A stretch of DNA of 64,000 nucleotides from Rhynochetos jubatus (Eukaryota > Chordata > Aves > Eurypygiformes > Rhynochetidae): assembly GCA_027574665.1 (NCBI GenBank), contig CM050690.1, forward strand, positions 40,973,665 through 41,037,664. Direction: 5' to 3'. The notes beneath the pieces are model-generated. The model was not told the origin of the DNA. It did no database searches and saw nothing but the letters and a program-made list of their open reading frames with translations. Numbering within the stretch: position 1 is the stretch's first letter; every line of letters begins with the position of its first letter. Both the position numbers and the translations under genes were made by a program. This document shows positions 44,201 to 56,200 of the stretch, piece after piece.

Positions 44201-47200
44201 ATGTAACTTGAGCAGAGAGAAGACGATCAGGAAAGGTTGTGCTTTTACATTCATATAGCTTTATCTTTAAATTGTGCTCTTCCAAGTTCTCTCTGGCATA
44301 TAAAAGAGGGTGTTGCTTTGGTTTGTGCTGTAACTCCTTAAAGACCGAGGCCACACAGCAGTGTATATTATCGAACTGATCACATGTACAGGGATGCAGG
44401 AGATGGCATCTGCAGTGGACCTTGAAGCAGGGAGATGCCTCAGACTGAAAAACAACAGCAAGCAGGGAACTGTATTCTTCAGGTACTTTATCATGTTTTG
44501 CTGAAGAAAAGTAATAGGAAAAAAGAAATTAAAAAAAAGAAAATCACCTTTGTTGCAAGAGCAATACAGCTAACACATCTATCTTGAAGGTGAGGCCACA
44601 GCAACACTGAAAAGAGGGATAATTCCTTCTTTTGGCTGGCTGGTTGTGCGGCGTGTGATGCACCCCCAGAATGCGGGTTGCCCTCCTGGCTGCCAGGGCA
44701 CACTGCTGGCTCGCATGTCAACGACTAACATTAATGTCAACAGCACCCCCAGGCCCCCTCCTGCAAGGCTGCTCCTGAGCCACTCCTCTCCCAGTCTGTA
44801 CTGGTGCCCAGTGCTACTCTGTCCAAGCTGCAGAGTCCAGTTTTTGGACTTGTTAAAATTCATCCCATTAACCACTGCCCAGTGAAGGAAAAGCAAAGAA
44901 TAAACCCACAAAACCCCAAAGTAGAAGGAATGAAAGAGAAGTTAGGTCTATTTATGCCAATAAAGGTGTCTCTCTCACTCTCCCTGTATCAGTCAAAAGC
45001 TACACTTTTTTACTTAACCAATGAGAGCAGCAACTTGATCCTTTCACTCAGTCTGTGTACTCAAAACACAATCCAAGAGAAGCAAAAGCTGCCATCAACA
45101 TCTAATTTACTTACACAGCCTCTTTCCTACAGACTCTGAGAGCACTGTTCTGATTTAAATCAGGCTCTAAGATCCTTACATTGGTCAGAAGTTGTTTTCT
45201 CTATGTGGAAAAGCTACTGTACTTCTGGCAGGTCATGGTGACACTTCCTAGACTGAAAGGAAGAAAATTCTCCCACACTCATGGCTGATTATGTGTCTGC
45301 TGAAGCAACGTGAGAGTTTTACTGTGAAGACTTACTACACACCGAGCCTATACTTCAGTGCAAGGTGTGAATTCAGAATCATACTTGAGGAAAAAACCAA
45401 ATCGCATCAACACACACTACTCGTTACAGCTCCTGCTGGGAAGCTGGGTATGGTGGCATGCACTTGTTTTGGAAAACTACTGATGTGAGGAAGCCTAATC
45501 TCAACCCTGTTGAGGCCATGACAGCCGCACGTGACCCCTCTGCATGCCCAGGAGGAGTCTCAGAACTCACCACCCAGTGCTTTAGTAGTGGAGAACCCCA
45601 GGGGCCATGACTGGGTTCAGTTTTGTTAAACAGCTTCATGAATGATCTGTATGGCGGGGCAGAGTGTAGCCTCAGCACGTTTGCTGCTGACACAAAACTC
45701 AGGAGCTCCTGATAAACCTGATGATCATGCTGCTGTTCAGAGGAACCCTGACGGACTGGAGAAATGGGCCAACAGGAACCTCATGAAGTTCAACAAGGAG
45801 AATCGCAAGGCCCTGAAGCTGGGGAGGAACAACCCCCTGCAGTGTTGTATGCTGGGGGCTCCTCAGCTGGAAAGCAGCTGGGCAGAAAATGGCCTGCGGG
45901 TCCTGGTGGACAAAATACTGTCAGCAGGACCGAGGGAAGTGATCTTTTCCCTCTACTCAGCGCTGGTGAGGCCACACCTGGAGTCCTGTATCCAGTTCTG
46001 AGCTCAAGTACAAGACAGAGGTGGACATACTAGAGAGAGTTCAACAAAGGGCCACAAAAATGATGAGGCTTTGGGATCACCTCTCCAATGAGGAAAGGCT
46101 GTTAGAGCTGGGACTGTTCTTCGTGGAGAAGAGAAGGTTCAGGGTGGAATCTTATTGAAATATACAAATGCCTCTGTAAGGAGGGTGCAAAGGGATGAAG
46201 CCAGGCTCTTTCCAGTGGTGTTCAGTGCCAGGACCAGATGCAATGGGCACAGACTGAAACACAGAAGGCTGTCTGAACATCAGGAAACACTTTTTGTTCC
46301 GAGGGTTGACTGAGCATTGGCACAGGTTGTCCAGGGAGGTTGTGGAATCTCCACCCATGCAGAATACCCAAAAGCCATCTGGACATGGTCCTGGACAACT
46401 TGTTGTAGATGGTCCTGCTTGAGCGGGGGTGTTGGATCAGATGACCCCCAGAGGTGCCTTCTGACCTCAACCAGTCTGCGATATGCTATCTATTATATGT
46501 AATGTACTGTCAAAGTGATGCAACTTCAGTACTTTCGAGTATTTTTTCTTTATAAACCCCTTTTGCACACCCCCAGAGAACACCAGGCAACTGTGGAAGA
46601 GGGGAATAATCTTCACTCCTCCTGCACCAAGTTGCAAACCTCAAGCCATGTAAGTTCAGAGGGCACCAGCCTACATTTAGCTTTCTGTTACCTCTGGTGC
46701 TTCAGAATACAGCTCAACGTAAAGCCAGTACACAGGGATACATGTATGCAGTAACTCACTGCCAGTGCTACTACTTCCCAGTGACGGCATTAATGACGTT
46801 TTATACCGGGACGTATTTACTTAGAGTGCAACCCACAGGCAGAACCAATGCAGCTGAATTCAGTGCTCAAAAAGAAACAACGAAACTCCGCCTCCCCCTC
46901 TCCCGTATGTTTTCAAAGCTCCTACACATAAAGAGCTCTCCACATAGGTTTTACCTTGCTGATGTGCTCTGGTGCTTGATCTGGCTGATTGCTGAACTCA
47001 CCACCTATCTGGAGGTCACTGACGCAGGAAATAGAGTCTCTCAGCTCAGTGAGCTTCTGGCTGCCCAGTACCAGGACTGTCTGATAAGGTTTGTGATCTT
47101 TATGCTACAAAGAAAATAGCGCACAAGCTTCAAATAAAAATCACTTGTCAGCGGCAGTACTGCTCTTCAGTTGACAGCTTGAGGTCTTTAATGACAGCAT

Positions 47201-50200
47201 ATGGCACACCACCTCTCCGCACAAGATTGCAAACAGCATCTTGCTTCAGCCTCTCCTAAGGCTGCCATTTATTAGTTTTATTCAGAAACTCAAACGTCAC
47301 AATCTCCACCGGAAAGCACAAGAAAGACAGAAGGTCTTAGCACACCTACCCCAATTCCAGAAAGAGTACTTCAGTTTTCATGTACACAGTTTCAGATTTT
47401 GAGCTTTCTGTGAAATCAATGAACTGCGGAGTAAGTATTGTAAAAATTTCCTTCTGTAAACCACTAACAGAATGAAAGCCAGGTCCTGAAAAATTCTTAC
47501 CCCAGTTCAAGGGTTTACCACACTCCCTCAGAGGACTCACTGATTTTAAATGCTTGGGAAAGTAAGGTATTACCGAAGTAGGAAAGAGACATCAGAACAC
47601 CAGCTAGAGAATTTAGTACCGACCTTCTGAAATATGGTAGGATAGAAGATGTTCACAGTTAAAAGCAGTTCTCCCTCCTCAACTAGATCTGTTGGATCGT
47701 CTGGCCTCTTCCCACTTGCATGTGACTCCTGGCAAAATAAAGGTAAATATATATTGTATTGGTAATGACCTACATATCATATCCCCTGGGTGAAAGTCTC
47801 AGAACGCTGTTCTAACTGTAACAGTTTTGACTGTGTACCCTTCTGAATTGCTAACGGCCTACTTCCTCCAAGATGGAAAGGTGAGAAACTGCTGTAATTA
47901 CTGATTTCAAACATTTTCCTTCAGTCCTGAACTCTGGAGAAGCTGAGGTGCTTTCAGCAATGCCAAGATAGCTGGCTATGCCTTGGCTACTGAGAAGCCT
48001 TGCATAAAGGAACTAAAGCCTGCTGCCACCCTGCCCTCATGGAACCCAGGTGCTACCAACTTCCATCACTTCATGTTTCTAAATGCTCTTTGAATGCTTT
48101 CATAAGTAAAGGGAGATTGCAACCCTCAGCTTGAGAAAGGCTGGCCCAGAAACTAGCCATAGGGTGAAGTATATGAAAATAAGAATTAGTGCAATGCTGC
48201 CTCATATGAGGGAGCTTGTCATAGCTGGAGGTCTCAATTTCTCCAAAATCCAAACCCACAGTCCAGCACTGCCCCTCTTTTCTTTAGAAAAGTGAGAGCA
48301 TTGCCACATTTCCATCCTACTTTGTGTTTAAGACATAGCACAGCTGTGAGGTTGAGGGAGAGCACTTTTCTGTAGCAGTCAGTTTCCTCCTTTTTCAACA
48401 AATTAAGAGAGAATATTGGCTGCACAAACACATTCCAGCAGCACAGCGTGTTCTCAGATTTAATAACAGGAGCATGTACTGCTGTGAGACTCCAGAGATA
48501 CTCGCGCTCTATCCCTTCCATCTCCCTTCTTCATGCAACACATCCCAAACTCGCGTTTCTTATTGCTCTCATCCTCTTCTAGGGCACCGTGCTCACAACC
48601 AGCTCCGACACACAAACCCATTACCACAGCTTCCTTAAAGGGTGCAGTAACCGACCATGTGCTCATTCTTCAGAAATACGACACCACTCGCTGAAACCCT
48701 GTATGAAGATTCCTACTGCAAATACTTTGTCAGATCTGCCCGAGGCTACAAGCTGAACACAACTGTTGCATCTCAGCTGCTGCATGATGCTTACATCATG
48801 TGCCTGGGCCTCTGGACAGCTGAAGCAAGATCACTCTTGACGGACCAGGAAACCTCAAGGGGAAAAAATGCTTAATAGTCACAAACGAAGCTCCTTCCTC
48901 ACTCCCCTTTCATCCCTGATTTTTACAGTAGTTCATGGCTTGCTTGTTCAAGCCACAGACTACAGCACTGCAAAACGTAAGAACTTAATGTTTAGGAACT
49001 TAAAGGTTGTGAAAAAATCTTTAATTAAAAAAAAAAGAGGTACTAAGCATGGTTAAAGGAATTCCAAGATGGCTTTTGCGGGGCTGATCACTAGACTCCT
49101 GATTCCTGACAGCTCGGAATGGCTGAGAAACTTGGGTTACAGAGCTCAGAATCAGGAACTTACTGTTGCCATGCTCCTAGTGTCTTCCTCTTTCAGGCCT
49201 ACAGGAACTAGTTAACAGCCATTTACACATTCAAAGCTCAGATCCCAACAGAGGCAAAAACATCATGCATTTTGTCTAGCTCTATAGTAAGTTCACGTGA
49301 TTTTTAGTATACTTGATCCCCTTCACAATGCTTTAGTAGCAACCAAATGAAAGCATAGTGTGACAGTGAGCTGGAGTTCCTCCTTCTGCATTCAGTATCA
49401 AGAGACTGCGAAAGCAGAGTTCCTGTCCTATCTTTCGATAAAATGTCCTTAATCTTAACCATTACCTGCAGACTCGTATCTGCGAATGTTTACAGCATAC
49501 AGAGATTCATGGTGATGGGGAAAAAAAAAAGCGCAAAAGTTGGATTTTGGCTGTGCTGAACTGTCTTGAGATCCTACAAAAAGGCAGGGGACTTACCATC
49601 TCATAAGCAAGAGTTTCTTGTCTGCAAGACCGATCCACAATAATTGTTTCTTTCCTCCGCTCTAATACCTTCTTTCTAATTCTGAGAAACACAGGAAAAG
49701 ATTTTATTCAGCAACTTCCATCAGAATCTCCAGGCATATTTTTAAACGACACAAACTACTATAGAGCAGCTCTCAAACAGCAGGATTTCTGTCTGTCTCA
49801 GTACAACAGACTAACTTAGAATACTCTCGTCTCCTGACTCCCATCATCTGGGAGTACCCTGGCCAGCTTGTCGGTTTCAGCTTGTGTTTTAATTTTCCCT
49901 TATGTGCACATTACAGGTTGGTTGTGGAGAGTTTTACACTCACCAGAAAAAAAAACCAAAAATCCCTCCCACTTCAGACAAATTAAAAAAACCCCACAAT
50001 TATTCTCAACTCCATAAACAATTTTTAGAAAACTTCAGTATCATTTCTAGAAAAGAGAGTATCATACATACAATATCTACTAAAATACACGTATTTAACC
50101 CCTTCATGAGCACTAAATAGTTTTTAACTTCCAGAACAACCTCCAGACCTTCCTGAAGGTTTTCAGTAACAATCAGACTTAACACTGATCACAACCTTAA

Positions 50201-53200
50201 CACATTCCCTTACATTAGTACTATGCAAACTGAAATTCAAACACAGCCAAGGCCTGAACTGGCCAAGTATGAGTACAAAGTTCCCTAACTGACAGAAACT
50301 TAGCAAGTATTGCTCAACCTCTGCAATGCACCAGCAGTATCAATGAATTCTGTAAGGAGCGGGTTCAGATAAAGAGGTATCTGGCTACAACTTCAGTACA
50401 TACACTTTGACTGTTCCAATGTGACTGTGGGTTACCAGAGGTAAAGAGCTACAGATCTGTATTTTGCAAGGCTTTGGAGAAACCTCCAGCACGATGATGA
50501 GAAGTCCCTCACACACTCCCAATTTAGGTGCTAGTTCAGAAGTACCTAGGTTCAGAAATTCCAAGTTCTTCCAATAAAAAAAATGGCGTATCTTGTATAT
50601 CTTAATAAAAAATTCCCAAGTAACATTCATGCAGAAGGCTCACACCAACTCTCCTATCATAAGCAGGTGTTTCTGCCCTTAAGAGTATTTCTGGACACTG
50701 CTTCAGAAAGTAAACCACTGCCTTGGAAGGAAACAAGCAGCCAGACATGCTTTTTTGCTTGTTTACCACCCCACCCCATACCAGGGTACTGTGAGCTTAC
50801 GGTAACCACATACCGTAGAGTCAGCAGACTGCTATCTTCAGGAATAACATCTGGGTCCTCTTCTTTATCAGAAGACATTAACATATCAATGCTAGGACAA
50901 TAAAGAAAATAACTATTACACATTTTTTCCATACCTACTTCAGAATGAAAATCAGTTAAGTTATTCTTCAAAGGAACAAAGGCAGCAAAATGTGAATAAA
51001 CAAGATATAGCTTGTGTAGCCTAAGTCAGGGTGAAAGGGCAGTATGGTTGTTAAGATAAAAAAGACAGAAGACAAGGAGTCCTGGAGTTTACACCTGGAT
51101 TTCATGCAGATTGGGTAAATTCTGTCTATATTTTGCATTCTGCCTAATGGAGCATAGCTGCCTACAGAGCTTTAAAAAGCCCATTCAAAATGTGTGTCCA
51201 ATACTTTTTATAAACGAAAAATGCCACTTTCTCAAATCTCATCCACCTACTCCGATTTTCTGATGAAACATGGCAGACAGATTTGAGCAAAAGGAATCAT
51301 CAACCTCAACTTGTATGGTAAAACTAACATCCCTCCTCAGGTACCTAGGCAAGCTACCACATTTACACAAGCTGTCATTGCTGTCTTAAGACATCAATTT
51401 ATGCCACATTCCTTCCAGTGGGAATAACAACACTTCTGCCAAAAGTGACAGGTCCACGCTTCCTTGTATCCCTCTTTCCATACTCAAACCCTTTTCACCC
51501 TCACTCTTCCTGTGTTTGCACAGAATCCAAAGTATAGCTAACCACAGCTTTTTGCTGTAGTGCAAATCACTGCAGGATGTGGGAAAGAAAACAGAACTGC
51601 TTTTGGCTATAGCAATTATTTAAACTGATCATACAAATGTTAGGTTTTCATAACATAAATAAGGATGGCATTTGTCATAAACACACCACACAAAAATGAA
51701 CCTGTCAGATACCATATCTGATCCCCTGCTGCAGTTTTAAAACGTAAGGTTCCCCCATTCCACAAACAGACCAAACAATCCATCTGAAGGCTTCAGATTA
51801 GACATAATAATACTATAACTACCTTTTACATAGAAAACGTCATTGTTTTCATTACCTAGAAAACAATGCTGACTCAAAAATCTGTTTTAACTACAAAATA
51901 ATTTTATCCAATTTACAAATAGTCTGAGAAAATATTATTTAAAACAGAGAAGTATCACTTTCTTTGAATCAGGCAATCTCTTTTGTCTTTCTGATTGCAG
52001 ACCATATAAAGACAGGGTTTGTATCGCTGCCTAAATCCATGTGCAGTTTGAATCCCAGCAAACTCTTGTGCAAACCCATCTCTTTATGGGACAAACGAAC
52101 CACTGGTGAAGTCCAGCAAAAGATTTTGGAGTGTACCATTTATTCTCGTTATAATTTATTATTTGATTATATTCTTTTTCATTATAATCGTATAATGTTC
52201 CCCATAATCTTATAATGCTCCCCATAATCTTATAATGCTCCCCATGCCAACAATACTAAGCTAGGTAATACTATCCCTGCAGTAATGAATAAGCCTTTAG
52301 AGTGGAACTGCACAGGAATACACAGTAATTGAGAAAGAGAAGTCTGGGATCAACTCATATCAGCTGACAATAAGCAAAAGCCAGAGATACAGTTTTGGTT
52401 GTGGGTCGATGGCCCAGTTCTGACAACCCAATAAAGCCACTGATATTGAAGATAATTTGAATTTACTGTTGTAATATTGAATTACTGGTTTCTTATCATC
52501 CAGCAGTACACCAAGAGTTTTTAACATTCCTGTCTTACAGATTTCATCCCAAACAGAAAATCATTCTTTGTATGATTACTGAGAAAAGGGGATTCCTTCA
52601 GAAACCCCATTTAAAAAGAAACTACGCAGCAATTAGTCACAACCTCTTGGAAACAGACTCAACCTTATCCTGAGATTCCCACTTGAGCAAGTGGAGGCAG
52701 ACAACTGAGTGAGGCCCGCATCAAGTGCAGAACCACTGCTGAGGAACAGTAATTTAACTAACCTAAAGGAGGATAACAGCACTTCGTAAAACACAGAGCA
52801 AGCACTAACCTTCTAGAGGGGGCTGTTCTCTGTTCAGCATGGATTAGTGTTATGAATAGCCCACCTAACCAAGTAATTTGTAGCCACTGCCTGATAGGTA
52901 AAGCAACTCACAACTGACCCTTCTGTGGAACCAACATCTCACCAGCATGACCGGACTACTTATCGAAGTCTTCCTGCACATACATCAGTGACCCCGTTCA
53001 ACAAAAAGCCCCCAGTCAATACCTGCCATTTTGCAGAAATGCCTGTATTTTGTTTTTTAATCACAGCACCTTCAGGACCTGAAAACGTTTATTACAAGTA
53101 ATTACTTGTGACGTTTCACCTGCATCAAAGGTGTCAGTTTCCCATTTTCCTTCTACACATACATGCACACGAGGTCAGCACTCACCAACAAGATTTGTGC

Positions 53201-56200
53201 TTTCCTTCCCTCCTGTGGTTCTAGGACAGGGATCTCTGGCTGTGGTACCCCCCCTATACCCACCAATTGTCTGCTGCAGGGAAAACAACTAACATTCCCC
53301 AAAAAGCAGCTCCAAGAAGACAACGTGTAAAATAGCTGGCAAGTAAGTTGCTTCCTCTTTTTCCCTGTAAGGACAGAAAGGTAGCTAGTACAAAGAGAAA
53401 CTGCCACTGAATCCCTGACAAGTTCTGTGGACCCTTATGAGCCCAGATACTGCCATTTTTCACTCCTGAAAACACACAAACCCTCAGTCTGCAATGTAAT
53501 GTTACACGTGGAACACCTTTTTCAGTGTTTTGAATCCGTCTAATGACGTATGTCATTGTATCACATGCACTGAAGCCATGGAAGGCTTTGCTGTACAGCC
53601 TTTTACAGAAGCCACGCCAGAGCTCCCCCAGGGTAGCTCCACTGCCACCAGCGAAACCACATCACTAATACCAGGTCCACAGCCCTGAGGAAACCAGGTT
53701 TTACAAATCGAAAGTATATGCTAACCCCCCCTGAAATTAAAGCCGAGTAGTCAGTGTCCCACACCTAACAGACAGATGAGCAGGCAATACAGAGTTTGCA
53801 CCAGGCACACCTCACTCCTGACAGCCACAGGCATGGGATTCCACCGTGTCCCCACACAGAACATTCCCTGCACACAAGACACATATAATCAGTGCACTCG
53901 GTTATGGCACAGGAGAAAACACTGGCCATGCTGTTTAATGGACACTGAGGTGAACCGTAGGAGGGTGACGAGGAATAATATTTGAAGGTCTCGCTTTGAA
54001 AAAGCACGCAAAGTGTTATGTGAAAATTATATCCCCTAGAAAGCTATTTTAAGACAGCTAGAAATTAAAAGGCCAAAGAAAGTCTGTGGAAATTTGGGCG
54101 TGGAAACAGACTATCAGTGAAGCCTTTAATCACCGTGACTTCACTTTTCTCAGAATATTCTGGCAGCACAACGAGCTTTCTCAGTTTTAGAAATTAGAAG
54201 ATGCTTCAGTATTTTGCCTGATATTTTCGCAGTAAGCTGATACAGTGTTTATATTACTCTTTATATTGCATATATTTTAAGGGCAGTACTTTCATCACCT
54301 TTGAGACACTAATACTACAAGACGATAAATACTAATACGTTAAGACGCTAATGCGAGCTTAATGCAGCTTTATAACACGTCCCTAGAGATATTTACAACT
54401 ACCCCTTCTAATAAAACAAGAAGGTGAATTAGGGCTGAAGTGGCATCAGGTACATGTAAGCCTGACCTCCCTTGACCTACCTAAAATCCACGTCGATGTG
54501 GGTCTTAGCCTGTCCTACATGTACACAAATCACTCAAAAGGCAAAACAGAGTAACATAACTTAAGTGTCTCCAACATTCAAGCATTTCAATCATTCAAAC
54601 ACCAGTAATGAATCCCAAGGAAAAACTTTTTTGCTCACAAACCGCTAAGATGTTTGAAGAAAACGTACAACTTTACCCTCCTGGCCCCCATGGTTATTTA
54701 AGGGAACTACTGATGGAATCGGTAAGGACACTGTTTCACACCTGTTTAGAATCTGATGAAAGCCCAAGCGATGTCTGTAAGGATCGCCTGCATAAAACTT
54801 GAGCAGAATGCAAAGCATTCTTACTGAGTCAAATTCAGGTGAGTGAAGATGGAAATTCTTTTCCTGCATTCTGTTTGCAGGAATGTATTACAAAAATAAA
54901 ATAGAAGGGAGGGAAAAAAACCCAACCAACCAACCATAACACACTGAGATGCACAGTTAAACAGCATTTAAACATTACACCATTTCTTCTCAACAGAAGA
55001 CCCTAAGTTGACAAGAATACTTAAACATACACTGAAGACACCGAAGGAAAAGCCGTCAAGAAAAGCTCAATACGTAGTGCAATTCTAGCCACATTTACCA
55101 AATGATGCCTTCTGCATCATTTCTGAGACTATACTCATCCTATTCAGTGCGTGAAAGTGAACGACCTCCATATTGCATTCGAAGTCAGTCGTAAATACTT
55201 CTGCACCTTTGGGAAAACAGTAACTGAAGGAGAGCTGTAACTTGCATGAAGCTATACAGATGGCAATCCAACTCTGGCATGTCTTGCCTACTGATGACCT
55301 ATGGACACTTTGAGCAGGAATCGCTGCCTGAAATCAGGCCCTTTCCACAGGTGAGAGACAATTCTCACTATTCACATGACTTAACAGTCTTACAGTTTCA
55401 GTATGTTAGATTCCACTGCTTCAGCCCCTAGATGGTCCTCTTCTTCCAATACTAGTTTGCAATTCACTGATCCACAAACATGAGTGAAGTTACAAATGCA
55501 TGAGAGCTCTTTCCCCCAGCCCTAGTGCCACCTGGGCTGCTTGCGCAAACATCACCTTCCCCTGCAGAAAGAAGTGCTTGCAGAGAGCTCTGACTTCACC
55601 ACCAGCCCTGACAGAGTCTGTAGAAGCCGAAGGCCCAGGCATGCTGAACAGTTAACGTAGGCTGCCGGCTACCAGAACTTGGCTAAATCATGTCAGCATG
55701 AACAGACGCCAGGTTCTTTTTCTTCATCTAAGGTGTGCCTTTCATTTTGCAACTGAGGCCTCCTAAAACCAGGCACATAGAATCGCAGAATGGTTTGGGT
55801 TGGAAGGGACCTTACAGACCATCTAGTTCCAACCCTCCTGCCATGGGCAGAGACACCCTCCACTAGACCAGGTTCCTCCAAGCCTCATCCAGCCTGGCCT
55901 TGGACACTTTCAGGGATGGGGCATCCACAGCCTCTCTGGGCGGCCCGCTCCACGCTCAGATACCTCCTTTTGCCTAAGGAGTAAGATGTTGCAAAGTATT
56001 TAGTGAAGCTACTTGAACTGTTTGTTCGTGAGTTGAAGGCCACAACACAAAGTTTCCGCAGCAGGGGATCACCCTCTAGAAACATGGTGTTTTCCTTCCC
56101 CGCTGCTTATTTACCGGGAGCATAAAACCCCACATGGCACAGACCCGGGAAAGCCTGTTCGGGCACCTGCCCGCCTCTCCCGAGGAGCCGGTGCATCGCC

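Larger units (their letters stand above)
42292..46954 (-). other. SNAPC3 intron 5, rich in retroelement fragments
   Basis: Contains, left to right, a GA microsatellite, an LTR/CR1 composite (about 42,575-42,830), a long CR1 (about 43,065-44,193), an antisense CR1 (about 44,580-44,890) and another long diverged CR1 (about 45,540-46,490). Confidence 0.85.
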
